A stretch of 64,000 nt of DNA, from positions 21,338 to 85,337 of the forward strand of contig CAMCFT010000016.1 in NCBI GenBank assembly GCA_945874225.1, given 5' to 3'. Under the pieces are notes generated by a model, which did not search any database, was not told where the DNA came from, and saw nothing but the letters and a program-made list of their open reading frames with translations. Below, piece after piece: positions 1 through 10,850 of this stretch. How positions within the stretch are numbered: the first letter of the stretch is position 1; each line of letters opens with the position of its first letter. The translations under genes were made by a program, and so were the position numbers. The stretch comes from Flavobacterium psychrophilum. Lineage in GTDB: Bacteria > Bacteroidota > Bacteroidia > Flavobacteriales > Flavobacteriaceae.

Positions 1-1360
<1,360 letters not shown>

Positions 1361-1440
1361 TTATGTATTTATTAAATAGCTATTATGGTTTATGAAGTAC
1401 ACCTAATTGAAACTAACCAACTGGATGCTTTTTCAGTGCG

Positions 1441-1471
1441 CAAAGGTAATTTTTTAAAACCTAAAAATCAA
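1441..1471 (-). promoter_or_regulatory. Candidate Bacteroidota-type promoter of atpD
   Basis: On the reverse strand a TACCTTTG box (1441-1448) matches the -7 consensus TAnnTTTG. A TTG lies 20 bases further upstream (1469-1471), in the place of the -33 element. The implied leader before the atpD ATG is about 80 bases. Confidence 0.55.
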
Positions 1472-1551
1472 TACTTTTTTATAAAAAATTAGGGAAAATT
1501 TAGATGGATGACTAATTAACAAGAGAATCAATAAAGAATGCGCCTTAAAAC

Positions 1552-1584
1552 AAAAAAAACCACCACGTTACCGTGATGGTTTTT
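1552..1584 (-). terminator. Rho-independent terminator of the TonB receptor gene
   Basis: The 12-bp arms 1556-1567 and 1572-1583 pair with one mismatch around a 4-base loop. On the reverse strand a T-run follows. It lies 23 bases beyond the receptor stop codon. Confidence 0.75.
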
Positions 1585-1606
1585 AAAAATAAATAGAAAT
1601 TAATTA

Positions 1607-4441
1607 TTATGGATTAAGTGTCCAAGAAATATAATATTGTTGTCCTATTGCTCCAGCCCCTAAAACTTGAGTGTATTCTTTACCTCCAATATTAGTTGCT
1701 CCAACTTTAATTAATGATTTCAATTTTGGAAGACCATAATTGATTTGAGCATCGATAACTGTTGCAGCATCAATCATACCATCTGCCATTGTGGATTCCC
1801 ACAAATACTCGTTGTTCCATCTTACGCTAGCATTGAATCCAAAGTTTTCAATTAATCTATCATTCCCAACAGACGCTTTAACTCTGTGTTTTGGAGTGTT
1901 GAAACCTGCTTCAAAACCTGGGTCTTTTGCTTGGTCAAAATCAAATTGTGCATAGTTGTAGTTAATTCCAAAATCATAATTTCCAAACAATCTTTTAGAA
2001 AGACCAATTCCAACACCAAGTGAATGAATTTCTAAGGCTGTATTGGTGTATAATTGATAGGCTCTATAATCCCCTTTTGAAAGTGCGTATACTGTTTGGA
2101 AACCTTTATCTGCAGGGTTTAAAACAGAACTAGGTGCATCTTGTGCAGTACCGTAGTATGTTGCAACTGCTGTTGTGTTTCCTATAAAATTATTATAAAT
2201 ATTATAATATCCATTCAAATCAATGTTTACATTTTTTATTTGAGAACGATATCCTAATTCAAATGCTTTTACTTCTTCTGGTTTTACTAATCCTACATTC
2301 GTTTTTTTCAACAATGCTGAATTACCCGTTGCGCTAAATGCACCAACAGATGAAGCTGTATAAGAATTATAATAAGCATTTTCTCCTGTCATAACTACTG
2401 ATGCTCCACCAGCAAAAGCTTGACCAAAGCCTGTAGAAACAGTTCTTGTTTCAGAATATCTAATCAAGTTGTCCGGTGCAGATCCTATTAACACTGCGTT
2501 TCCAACGTTGAAACCAATGTACTGGTCTTGTGTGCTTGGATTTCTAAAACCTGTTTGATAAGACGCTCTGAAATTATGTTGTTTTTCTTTTCCGGCAGCA
2601 TAGGTTAGTGAAAGTCTTGGCGAATAATTTCCATCAAAGTTTTTAGCTTTATCATAACGAATCGATCCTGTAAATTTAAATCTGTCTTCCATGAATTTTT
2701 TCTGTAATTGCCCATAAACACCATATTCATTGTAATAAATTGACCCGTTAGCATCAGTGTAAATTCTACCATGAGAATTCAATTGGTATTGTCTGTAAGA
2801 TCCACCGACTTGGATTTCCCCAAATTTAATGATGTCTTTAAAATTATAATTAGCATCAGAGTGGTATATTCTGGAATTATCAACCAATTTTGCCCCCGTT
2901 AACACATCAGGGTCAGCAATTACTTGGTTAAAAGCATTTTGAAAAGCAGCTGTACCAGGAATTAATCTGCCTGTTTCTGCAACACCTCTTGCTACTGATG
3001 TGGCAACCGCTGCATTTCCTGCAGGCACACCAGGTATTAATCCCGCAAAAGCTTGTGCATAAGCACCTGCATACTGACCAAACCAAGTGTTATCAGATTT
3101 CCATACTCTATTTACATTGATTCCTGTAAATTGCATATCATAAGATTGTCCACCATCTTCAGAATTTGTATATCCTCTTACAAAAAAGTTTTTGCCTTTA
3201 AATTCTAATTTATGCTGTTGCATAAAAAAGTTGTTTAGATTATATCTATTCGCTCCTTGATAAACCGCATTTCCATAGCCAAATTTACTTTGCCAAATTA
3301 CCTCTACTCGTTCATCACCAAATGGTCTTAAATGAAGAGAGAAGTCAATTTTAGTGTTGGCTGCTTTGTTGTTAGTCAAATCTACTTCATTATATCCAGT
3401 TCTTGATACGTTTTCTTTTGGTATCAAAGCGGCAAGACCTGATGGCAATATTCCTGCTGCCACCAAAGATTGTCCCACATTATAGATGTTTGTACTTACT
3501 TCATCTCCATAAACGTTTAAACCATCATAATTTTTATCACTTCTGGTTTGACCTTGAATATATTTACCATCATAATTTGTAGCATACCAATCTGTTCCTT
3601 GCATAAAAGTCATATTCACTTTTGCAGCAAAATATTTGTTGAAAGCATGTGCCATTCTAATTCCAAAATCATGAAACTCGTTTGTACCGGCTGCCTCTTG
3701 GCTAGTTACCCCATATTTTAAATAGGTAGAAATTCCTGGATAAGTAAATGGGCTTTTGCTATTCATAAACATAATTCCATTAAAAGCATTTGCACCATAC
3801 AATGCAGATGATGCTCCAGGCAATAACTCCACACTTTGAACATCAATATCAGAAACGCCAATCATGTTCCCCAATACAAAGTTTAATAACGGAGAAGAAT
3901 TATCCATTCCGTCAACTAATTGCATAAAACGTACGTTTGAAACAGTTGCAAAACCACGAGTGTTTATTGACTTGAAGGTCAAACTGCTCGTATTCATTTG
4001 AACTTCTTTCAGGTTTTCTAAACCATCATAAAAGGTAGGAGATGCAGTTCTTTTAATTTCTTTAATTCCCATTCTTTCGATAGTAACTGGAGATTCTAAA
4101 ATTCTCTCTGGAGTTCTGGATGCAGAAACTACCACCTCATCTAATGCTGTTTGTGCGTTTGTAAGTTTTATGCTTACATTTTGATTGTTTGAAGTAACAC
4201 TTACTTTTTTTGTTTCATGTCCTAAGCTGGTCACTTCAATTGTAAAAGGGAGGTTTTTTGATGAAATCAAAGTAAATTTTCCATCGGCATCACTGACCGT
4301 TCCTGCTTTGTCACCAATGACTTTGATGTTAGCGCCAGGAATAGGTTGGTTGTTACTTTCCATAACAGAACCTGTAATTGTATTTTGGGCAAAAGAAATG
4401 CCACAAAAAAATAAAGACATAATAAGTAAATAGTTTCTCAT
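1607..4441 (-). CDS. TonB-dependent receptor with carboxypeptidase-like N-terminal domain
   Basis: Outer-membrane receptor of 944 residues. A signal peptide ends near CGISFAQ (residue 19). Next comes a carboxypeptidase-regulatory-like domain (about 20-105: ITGSVMESNNQPIPGANIKV). The plug follows (about 115-235, including SVELLPGASSALYGANAFNG) and then a long beta-barrel. The N-terminal beta-sandwich is typical of Bacteroidota receptors. No SusD partner is adjacent, so it is probably not a SusCD polysaccharide transporter. The substrate cannot be read from the sequence. The gene stands alone with its own terminator. AT-rich DNA lies upstream, where I found no convincing TAnnTTTG box. Confidence 0.9.
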   Translation of the reverse strand: MRNYLLIMSLFFCGISFAQNTITGSVMESNNQPIPGANIKVIGDKAGTVSDADGKFTLISSKNLPFTIEVTSLGHETKKVSVTSNNQNVSIKLTNAQTALDEVVVSASRTPERILESPVTIERMGIKEIKRTASPTFYDGLENLKEVQMNTSSLTFKSINTRGFATVSNVRFMQLVDGMDNSSPLLNFVLGNMIGVSDIDVQSVELLPGASSALYGANAFNGIMFMNSKSPFTYPGISTYLKYGVTSQEAAGTNEFHDFGIRMAHAFNKYFAAKVNMTFMQGTDWYATNYDGKYIQGQTRSDKNYDGLNVYGDEVSTNIYNVGQSLVAAGILPSGLAALIPKENVSRTGYNEVDLTNNKAANTKIDFSLHLRPFGDERVEVIWQSKFGYGNAVYQGANRYNLNNFFMQQHKLEFKGKNFFVRGYTNSEDGGQSYDMQFTGINVNRVWKSDNTWFGQYAGAYAQAFAGLIPGVPAGNAAVATSVARGVAETGRLIPGTAAFQNAFNQVIADPDVLTGAKLVDNSRIYHSDANYNFKDIIKFGEIQVGGSYRQYQLNSHGRIYTDANGSIYYNEYGVYGQLQKKFMEDRFKFTGSIRYDKAKNFDGNYSPRLSLTYAAGKEKQHNFRASYQTGFRNPSTQDQYIGFNVGNAVLIGSAPDNLIRYSETRTVSTGFGQAFAGGASVVMTGENAYYNSYTASSVGAFSATGNSALLKKTNVGLVKPEEVKAFELGYRSQIKNVNIDLNGYYNIYNNFIGNTTAVATYYGTAQDAPSSVLNPADKGFQTVYALSKGDYRAYQLYTNTALEIHSLGVGIGLSKRLFGNYDFGINYNYAQFDFDQAKDPGFEAGFNTPKHRVKASVGNDRLIENFGFNASVRWNNEYLWESTMADGMIDAATVIDAQINYGLPKLKSLIKVGATNIGGKEYTQVLGAGAIGQQYYISWTLNP

Positions 4442-4692
4442 TTTGGGTTATTTTTATTTGGTTATGGAGGTAAAAGTAAAAATATTTTTGACATTATTAT
4501 AAAAGAGGGTGAAAAAAATAATATTTCTCATTTTTATTTATTTATTTATAAATATTTGACATTGTATATTTTTAAATAATAAATATTATTTTTATCAAAA
4601 GTCACAATAAATGCTATGCTTACATATTAAAATTATTAAAAAAATAGATTATTCTTAAATAAATCCACTATTTATTATAATAGTGCATATTA
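4442..4692. other. AT-rich intergenic region
   Basis: Very AT-rich DNA between the receptor gene and the glmS terminator. No coding potential, RNA gene or clear palindrome was recognised. It must hold the receptor promoter, but I could not place the box. Confidence 0.5.
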
Positions 4693-4718
4693 AAAAAGCG
4701 AGATACCAATCTCGCTTT
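4693..4718 (-). terminator. Terminator after glmS
   Basis: The perfect 10-bp stem 4695-4704/4709-4718 (AAAGCGAGAT and its complement) is followed on the reverse strand by a T-run. It ends the glgA-like - DUF4270 - glmS operon. Confidence 0.8.
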
Positions 4719-4744
4719 AGATAAAATAATACGTAAGTTTTTAC

Positions 4745-6592
4745 TTACTCAACCGTAACTGACTTAGCTAAATTACGTGGCTGATCTACATTACAACCTC
4801 TCATCACCGCTATGTGATAAGATAAAAGTTGTAAAGGAATCGTTGTTATTAATGGAGACAATGCATCAGATGTTTCCGGAATTTCAATTACATAGTCCGC
4901 CAATTCGCGTACTTGTGTATCACCCTTAGTTACAACTGCTATGATTATTCCGCTTCTGGATTTAATTTCCTGAATATTACTTACAATTTTATCGTAATGC
5001 CCTTGTTTTGGCGCAATAACAACTACTGGCATATGCTCATCTATCAAGGCTATCGGTCCGTGTTTCATTTCTGCTGCAGGATAACCTTCGGCATGGATAT
5101 AGGAGATTTCTTTGAGTTTTAATGCTCCTTCAAGCGCAACGGGAAAATTATAACCTCTGCCTAAATAAAGACAATTGTGTGAATCTTTAAAAACAGCAGC
5201 AATCTCTTTGGCTTTAGCATTCGTTTCTAATGCTTCTTTTACTTTTTCAGGAATAATTTCCAATTCCTGCAAATATCTGTGGAAATCTGTATTGGACAAT
5301 GTTCCTTTGGCTTTTGCCAAACGTAATGCCATCATTGTTAGTACGGTAATTTGAGTGGTAAATGCTTTTGTAGAAGCTACACCAATTTCTGGGCCTGCAT
5401 GAGTATGAGAACCTGCGTGAGTTTCACGAGAAATTGAAGAACCTACTACGTTACAAACTCCGTAAACAAATGCTCCTTTTTCTTTGGCTAACTTTATGGC
5501 TGCCATTGTATCTGCTGTCTCTCCAGATTGAGATATAGCAATTACAACGTCTCTACTGCCTATTATTGGATTTCTATATCTAAATTCAGAAGCATATTCT
5601 ACTTCAACAGGAATTCTGGTAAATTCTTCAAATATATATTCCGCCACTAATCCTGCATGCCATGAGGTTCCGCAAGCGACAATAATAATTCTTTCGGCAT
5701 TCAGAAATTTTTCTAAATTATCTTCAACTCCTGACATTTGTATTATGCCTTCATTTGCATGAAGTCTTCCGCGATAGGTATCTTTTATAACGCTAGGCTG
5801 TTCGTATATTTCTTTTAACATAAAGTGGTCGTAACCGCCTTTTTCAATTTGCTCCAAGTTCATTTGAAGTTCTTGAATATAGGGATCAACTAAAGAATCA
5901 TCTTTAATTTTTCGGACTTTCATTGGTTTGTGCAACCTAATGTTTGCCATCTCACCGTCTTCTAAATATACAGCATTCGAAGTGTATTCTATAAATGGCG
6001 AAGCATCTGAGGCTATAAAATATTCTCCTTCTCCAATTCCAATTGCCAATGGACTTCCCAAACGGGCAACAACAATTTCATCAGGATTTTTTTTATCAAA
6101 AACAGCTATAGCATAAGCTCCAAATACTTGATTCAATGCTATCTGAACTGCCTTTCCTAATTTCAATTTTTCCTTTTTCTGAACTTCTTCTATAAGATTT
6201 ACAAGGACTTCAGTATCTGTATCAGAGTGAAAAACATACCCTCTTTTAATTAATTCTACTTTCAGAGGAGCATAATTTTCAATAATTCCATTATGAATTA
6301 TCACCAAATCTCCTGAATTAGAAAGGTGTGGATGAGAATTCACATCATTTGGAACCCCGTGAGTTGCCCAACGTGTATGTCCAATTCCTATAGTTCCATT
6401 GGCGGAAATTTCTTTTGCAGCTTTGGCTTCAAGATCTATAACTTTACCTTTTGTTTTACAAAGTTTTATGTCATTTCCGTCATATAACATAACACCAGCA
6501 CTGTCATAACCTCTGTATTCCAATCTTTTTAATCCTTTTATTACAATAGGATAAGCTTCTCTGTAACCGATATATCCAACAATTCCACACAT
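4745..6592 (-). CDS. glmS: Glutamine--fructose-6-phosphate aminotransferase (isomerizing)
   Basis: Makes glucosamine-6-phosphate from fructose-6-phosphate and glutamine in the cytoplasm, the first step toward UDP-GlcNAc for peptidoglycan and LPS. Its 615 residues are a normal length. MCGIVGYIG at the N-terminus supplies the catalytic cysteine, exposed after Met removal, of the class II glutamine amidotransferase domain (about 1-220). Two SIS sugar-isomerase domains follow (ACGTSWHAG near 310; SISREThAGSHTHAG region and ALEGALKLKEISY further on). The C-terminus ends DQPRNLAKSVTVE, the family hallmark. It is last in an operon, 12 bases after the DUF4270 gene. No glmS ribozyme is expected or seen, because the leader is short. 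Confidence 0.97.
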   Translation of the reverse strand: MCGIVGYIGYREAYPIVIKGLKRLEYRGYDSAGVMLYDGNDIKLCKTKGKVIDLEAKAAKEISANGTIGIGHTRWATHGVPNDVNSHPHLSNSGDLVIIHNGIIENYAPLKVELIKRGYVFHSDTDTEVLVNLIEEVQKKEKLKLGKAVQIALNQVFGAYAIAVFDKKNPDEIVVARLGSPLAIGIGEGEYFIASDASPFIEYTSNAVYLEDGEMANIRLHKPMKVRKIKDDSLVDPYIQELQMNLEQIEKGGYDHFMLKEIYEQPSVIKDTYRGRLHANEGIIQMSGVEDNLEKFLNAERIIIVACGTSWHAGLVAEYIFEEFTRIPVEVEYASEFRYRNPIIGSRDVVIAISQSGETADTMAAIKLAKEKGAFVYGVCNVVGSSISRETHAGSHTHAGPEIGVASTKAFTTQITVLTMMALRLAKAKGTLSNTDFHRYLQELEIIPEKVKEALETNAKAKEIAAVFKDSHNCLYLGRGYNFPVALEGALKLKEISYIHAEGYPAAEMKHGPIALIDEHMPVVVIAPKQGHYDKIVSNIQEIKSRSGIIIAVVTKGDTQVRELADYVIEIPETSDALSPLITTIPLQLLSYHIAVMRGCNVDQPRNLAKSVTVE

Positions 6593-6604
6593 AATTTTGG
6601 TTTA

Positions 6605-8212
6605 TTAATTAGGTTTTGTATAGTAAATTTCAAGCTTTAATCTTTTACTTTCATCAGATGAATTACTCCCATATAGAATAGTTCCGACTGGACTTATAAC
6701 AGAAGATTCTGGGAAAAAATAAGCGTTTTTTTCCACTTGTTCAAGCTGTTGCCACTGTGCATAAGGAGGAGCATCTTTAGTTTTTTTGAATTTAACGTTC
6801 AATACTGCCTGTGCAATTGAAATACCTAATTTTACATTTGGATAATCATTATTTACTAGACCTCTAACATAATCCGTAATTCCAACTTTGTATTTTAGAC
6901 CGCGTCCTGAAGCATCTTTTTCAATAACACCTATAGAAAACAGTTGCTGATTGTTTATATCATACAAAAATATTTTACTTGGTTCAGTCACACCAGCCAT
7001 TAGAGTTTGATCTACATAAAAAGTCAAACTGGCATCGTTAATCAACCATCCTTTTTCTTTAATGTAATCTAACTCATCTGGAATTGTATTACTTCCAGTG
7101 TCAATTTTTTTTGTAGTTCTATTATAAGTTACAACATCAACGGTGGGATTAAACAAATCGATTGTGGCTACACTACCTTCGCCTCCACGTAAATACAATC
7201 TGTCTGAACTTGGATTAGAATAAGAACCTATTCCAGCACTAGGCTCATTGTTTAATAAATTAACCGTATTTCCTGTGAGATTTAAAGTGATTGATTTGTC
7301 TACCAAAGTGACATCGGTCGAAGATGTTTTTTCTTTATATTTTACTACAATAGTTCCATTTTTAAAATTCATTCTAGCTAAAACTCCTGTTGGATCTGCT
7401 TTTTCAACATTAAAATACAAGCCTTTGAAGTATCTTTTAAAAATTTCATCACTTGATAAATTGTAACTAGAATTCGAATTAAACAGCATATTTTGAAAAA
7501 AAGTTTTATTCAAATCCAATCGCATACCAGGAGCTACATAAGTAGTCGTTGCAGCCGTTGTGGTTGTAGCCGCTACAGGGTCTACAAATTCTTTATCACT
7601 AAAAACAAAAGCAGTATTCTGAGCAGAATCACTGGAATCGTTCAAAAGTTGTCCTTTGCTGGTATTAAAAAGAGAGTTTTGATCAGTATAATACAATTGA
7701 GGATAGCTTGGATCCAAAAGGGGTGCGGGAAATCCTTCAGTATTTTCATTTCCTAAAAAGGATTTATTCTCGTAAATACTTAATTTTATTTTGGAAGTTT
7801 TCCCTCCATATATAGAATCTAGTGTATACGTAGAACTTCCACTGGTCTCAGTGGCTGTTTTTATGGAAAAATAAGGGATATAAAGCGTAACACTTTCAAC
7901 ATTCTGACCTAAACTAGCATCTATTATAGGATTAACAATTGCTAGTTGAACTTGAGTGGCAAAATTTGCCGTAGTTTCGCCAAAAGCACTGTTCTCTAAA
8001 ACTCCTAGTGAATTAACATCTAAATTATTAGAGGCAATTGCTCCTGTTTTTTTTGAAGATGCTACTACTGTGCTTAAGTCGTCTTTAGCTAAATCAAAAT
8101 GATTTTCACCAATTAAGGCGTCTCCAACTGTAGAATATTCTTTATCGCATGAAACGAAAAGAAGGATGCTTGCAAAAAATAAAATGGATTTAATAATAGA
8201 ATTATTGTGCAT
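6605..8212 (-). CDS. DUF4270 family lipoprotein
   Basis: Cell-envelope lipoprotein of 535 residues. A hydrophobic leader ends in the lipobox LLFVSC (Cys22), followed by acidic residues. The body is rich in beta-strand, Ser, Thr and Asn, as in the DUF4270 family common in Flavobacteriia. The function is unknown. It sits between the short glycogen-synthase-like gene (21 bases upstream) and glmS (12 bases downstream). From memory this order is conserved in Flavobacteriia, which suggests a link to envelope sugar metabolism, but that is inference. Confidence 0.8.
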   Translation of the reverse strand: MHNNSIIKSILFFASILLFVSCDKEYSTVGDALIGENHFDLAKDDLSTVVASSKKTGAIASNNLDVNSLGVLENSAFGETTANFATQVQLAIVNPIIDASLGQNVESVTLYIPYFSIKTATETSGSSTYTLDSIYGGKTSKIKLSIYENKSFLGNENTEGFPAPLLDPSYPQLYYTDQNSLFNTSKGQLLNDSSDSAQNTAFVFSDKEFVDPVAATTTTAATTTYVAPGMRLDLNKTFFQNMLFNSNSSYNLSSDEIFKRYFKGLYFNVEKADPTGVLARMNFKNGTIVVKYKEKTSSTDVTLVDKSITLNLTGNTVNLLNNEPSAGIGSYSNPSSDRLYLRGGEGSVATIDLFNPTVDVVTYNRTTKKIDTGSNTIPDELDYIKEKGWLINDASLTFYVDQTLMAGVTEPSKIFLYDINNQQLFSIGVIEKDASGRGLKYKVGITDYVRGLVNNDYPNVKLGISIAQAVLNVKFKKTKDAPPYAQWQQLEQVEKNAYFFPESSVISPVGTILYGSNSSDESKRLKLEIYYTKPN

Positions 8213-8233
8213 GTTTACTAGGAAATTTTTAAT

Positions 8234-9040
8234 TTATAGAACAAAATTTTTATAAAAATTAGAATACGCTTCAGCGAATTTATCTTTCGGGGCGAAAGGT
8301 AAAAAAGGTTTTCCTGAAGATTCTATAAATTTTGTTAAACTTGAAGAGAGGTTCTCTGAAGCAATTATAATGGCATCAGAATGGATGATAGTGGCTTTCA
8401 TAATGCTTTCGTAATCTGGATTTTCCAAATCTAAAATAGCTTCTCCCGGCACATTGTCAAACTTTATTTTGTTAATCATTTCAATATCCAAAGTTCCTTC
8501 AAAAGACTGACTGTAAACTGATGTTACAATTTTTGTTTCTGAAAATAAGGCTTCATTTTTGTAAAAATGTTTCATATAAATGGGCAACATTGCTGCCATC
8601 CATCCGTGAACGTGAATAATATCAGGAACCCAATTCAGTTTTTTTACCGTTTCGACAACTCCTTTTGCAAAGAAAATGGCGCGTTCGTCGTTATCTGGAA
8701 ACATAACGCCTTCTTCATCTGTAAAAGTCGCTTTCCTTTTAAAATATTCATCATTGTCAATAAAATAGACTTGTATTCTTTCTTTTGGGATTGAAGCTAC
8801 TTTTATTATCAAGGGCATATCCAAGTCATTCACTACCAGATTCATCCCCGAAAGTCTAATTACTTCATGTAATTGATGTCTTCTTTCATTTATATTTCCA
8901 TATCTTGGCATGAAAATTCTTATTTGTCCGCCTTGATTATTAATCATTTTTGGCACTTCGTAAGACATTGAAGAGACCTCATTTTCAGCTAGATAAGGCA
9001 CCACTTCAGATGATACATATAAAATCCTCTTATCTTCCAT
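8234..9040 (-). CDS. Short glycogen/starch synthase-like protein (GT5 N-terminal half only)
   Basis: 268 residues that resemble only the N-terminal Rossmann domain of GlgA (ILYVSSEVVPY at the start, IHVHGWMAAMLPIYMK near 145, then EAILDLENPDY). A full GlgA is about 480 residues with a second glycosyltransferase lobe, which is absent here. At the position of the KTGGL ADP-glucose-binding motif the sequence reads AENEVSSM, so the conserved lysine and glycines are missing. It may be a non-catalytic or regulatory paralogue. The reading frame is intact, it heads the glmS operon, and a promoter box is present. These suggest a maintained gene rather than decay. Confidence 0.75.
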   Translation of the reverse strand: MEDKRILYVSSEVVPYLAENEVSSMSYEVPKMINNQGGQIRIFMPRYGNINERRHQLHEVIRLSGMNLVVNDLDMPLIIKVASIPKERIQVYFIDNDEYFKRKATFTDEEGVMFPDNDERAIFFAKGVVETVKKLNWVPDIIHVHGWMAAMLPIYMKHFYKNEALFSETKIVTSVYSQSFEGTLDIEMINKIKFDNVPGEAILDLENPDYESIMKATIIHSDAIIIASENLSSSLTKFIESSGKPFLPFAPKDKFAEAYSNFYKNFVL

Positions 9041-9078
9041 ATTGTATTTTACTTAATTTATTGGTAATAAAAACCATG

Positions 9079-9086
9079 CAAAATTA
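9079..9086 (-). promoter_or_regulatory. Candidate -7 box of the glgA-like/DUF4270/glmS operon
   Basis: The reverse strand reads TAATTTTG, matching TAnnTTTG, 38 bases before the start codon. It diverges from the panC box about 30 bases away. No good -33 element is visible. Confidence 0.4.
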
Positions 9087-9117
9087 CAAAAATTTATGCA
9101 GTTATAGACTAAAATAT

Positions 9118-9125
9118 TATGTTTG
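9118..9125 (+). promoter_or_regulatory. Candidate -7 box of panC
   Basis: TATGTTTG matches TAnnTTTG. It overlaps an in-frame ATG at 9119, which argues that translation starts at the later ATG (9149). Confidence 0.5.
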
Positions 9126-9148
9126 CATATTATTTCAATAAAACACCT

Positions 9149-9997
9149 ATGCATATTTTCTACGGAAAAGCAGCTTTAATAGTCTATTTAAAATCTATTA
9201 AAACCAATCATTCCACCATTGGTTTTGTCCCAACTATGGGCGCATTACACCAAGGTCATTTGTCATTGATGCAACAATCAATGTCCGAAAATGAAACCAC
9301 TGTTGTGAGCATTTTTGTAAATCCAACTCAGTTCAATAATCCCGAAGATTTAGCAAAATATCCAAGAACACTGGAGGATGACCTGAGAAAAATTACCGGT
9401 TTAAGTTCTAAAATCATAGTATATGCGCCACCTATTGACGATATTTATGTAGGAAATCCTTCTTCTCAATTTTTTGATTTTGACGGATTGGAAAATCAAA
9501 TGGAAGGCAAATTCAGACCCGGACATTTCAACGGTGTGGGGACAATTGTAAAAAGACTTTTCGAAATTGTGGAACCTACAAATGCCTATTTTGGCGAAAA
9601 AGATTTTCAGCAATTACAAATTATAAAGAAAATGGTCGCTAAAAACAAGATGAAAGTCAATGTAATAGGCTGTCCAATACATAGAGAACCTAATCATCTG
9701 GCTATGAGTTCCAGAAATGAACTTTTATCATCCAAAGAAAAGCAAGAAGCATCCATAATTTACAAAACATTAATTGGCGCAAAAGAAAAATTCAAAACCA
9801 ATAGTGCCAAAACTGTAACCGAATGGGCAAAAAAATCATTTGAAAAAAATCCAACTTTTACATTAGAGTATTTCGAAATTGCTGATGAAGCAACACTCTT
9901 GCCATGTTTGAGAAAAAGTAAAACTAAGAAATACCGCGCTTTTATCGCTGTTTTTGTCAACAAAATTCGATTGATTGACACCATCTCATTAAATTAA
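9149..9997 (+). CDS. panC: Pantothenate synthetase
   Basis: Joins pantoate and beta-alanine using ATP in vitamin B5/CoA synthesis. Using the ATG at 9149 gives 282 residues starting MHIFYGKAAL, normal for PanC. The in-frame ATG at 9119 would add ten residues encoded inside a promoter box. Motifs: PTMGALHQGHLSLM (HIGH-like nucleotide-binding motif), PGHFNGVGTIVKRLF, AYFGEKDFQQL and MSSRN, all typical of the family. panD follows after 14 bases, so the two likely share a transcript. panD supplies the beta-alanine used here. Confidence 0.96.
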   Translation: MHIFYGKAALIVYLKSIKTNHSTIGFVPTMGALHQGHLSLMQQSMSENETTVVSIFVNPTQFNNPEDLAKYPRTLEDDLRKITGLSSKIIVYAPPIDDIYVGNPSSQFFDFDGLENQMEGKFRPGHFNGVGTIVKRLFEIVEPTNAYFGEKDFQQLQIIKKMVAKNKMKVNVIGCPIHREPNHLAMSSRNELLSSKEKQEASIIYKTLIGAKEKFKTNSAKTVTEWAKKSFEKNPTFTLEYFEIADEATLLPCLRKSKTKKYRAFIAVFVNKIRLIDTISLN

Positions 9998-10007
9998 ATT
10001 ACTTTTG
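9975..10007 (+). promoter_or_regulatory. Candidate internal promoter of panD
   Basis: TTG (9975-9977), 22 bases, then TACTTTTG (10000-10007), inside the 3' end of panC. The box ends only 4 bases before the panD ATG, so any transcript from it would be leaderless or nearly so. Confidence 0.35.
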
Positions 10008-10011
10008 CGGA

Positions 10012-10362
10012 ATGCAAATTCAAGTCGTAAAATCAAAAATTCATCGTGTAAAAGTAACCGGCGCCGATTTAAATTATATCGGAAGCATTACCATTGACGA
10101 AGCATTACTCGAAGCTTCAAATATTATTGAAGGCGAAAAAGTATCCATAGTAAACATCAATAATGGCGAGCGATTTGAAACTTATGCCATAATGGGAGAA
10201 AAAAATTCTGGCACAATAACTCTCAATGGACCCGCTGCCAGAAAAGTGCAAAAAGACGATATCATCATTATTATTTCGTATGCCACATTAGACTTTGAAG
10301 AAGCTAAAACATTCAAACCGTGGATTATTTTCCCCAACGAAAAAGACAATTCGCTGACTTAA
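10012..10362 (+). CDS. panD: Aspartate 1-decarboxylase precursor
   Basis: Pyruvoyl enzyme that decarboxylates aspartate to beta-alanine for pantothenate. Its 116 residues match the family. The precursor self-cleaves at the Gly-Ser bond seen in NYIGSITID (about residues 24-25), where the serine becomes the pyruvoyl group. Conserved NGERFETYAI and LNGPAARKVQKDDIIIIISY follow. It lies 14 bases after panC as a two-gene B5 operon. A cleavage helper (PanZ/PanM) is not seen nearby. Confidence 0.97.
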   Translation: MQIQVVKSKIHRVKVTGADLNYIGSITIDEALLEASNIIEGEKVSIVNINNGERFETYAIMGEKNSGTITLNGPAARKVQKDDIIIIISYATLDFEEAKTFKPWIIFPNEKDNSLT

Positions 10363-10495
10363 TCATTTCTGATTCTCAAGATAATCGCTTTTACGTTTTT
10401 TTGCCGCGAATTCTAAGACCCGGGCAAAGCGAACAGACGAAGTAATTAGCAAAAATTACATTAGAACTTTAATTGAATTTCACGAATTTTATATA

Positions 10496-10850
10496 TTTAA
10501 AATCATTGTTGTCCGATTTAAATTTTAAAAAAGCTAATTTCCCTAACCTATATAGTCCCTTCGGGACATTTGAACTTAGTTAGCTTGATTTTTATTCGCC
10601 TACATTTAGCTCCTAACGGAGCATACCTCGTAGAGGTTAAATATTGGTAGCAAGATAGTTATAAATCGCAAATTTGTCCTGTAGGGACTATACTTTGATT
10701 TTATCGGACAACAATGATTTAAAATAGATTTGTGAACCGAGCGAATCAAACTGGCGAAACAAATAAAACTTAAAAAATTCGTGCTAATTCGTGCAATTCT
10801 TGGCGGATTTTTTTATTTTTTTAAAAGAGAATACACTGTCTGATTTTTAA
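10496..10850. repeat. Palindromic interspersed element, tandem copy 1
   Basis: Outer inverted arms of about 22 bp lie at 10496-10517 and 10703-10724 (ATCGGACAACAATGATTT and complement). Inside are short hairpins: GTCCCTTCGGGAC, GCTCCTAACGGAGC, and ACCTC/GAGGT around CGTA. The first pairs at distance with TGTCCTGTAGGGAC near 10676. A non-palindromic tail (10725-10850) carries a GAACCGAGCGAAT-type module. No open frame is convincing. It looks like a REP/MITE-like extragenic element. Confidence 0.75.

Noticed and set aside
1607..4441. SusC-type glycan importer
   Set aside because: No SusD-like lipoprotein or glycan enzymes adjacent, so only a general TonB receptor is supported.
4442..4744. glmS ribozyme or riboswitch
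   Set aside because: This DNA is downstream of glmS, and the glmS 5' side is only 12 bases from DUF4270, leaving no room for one.
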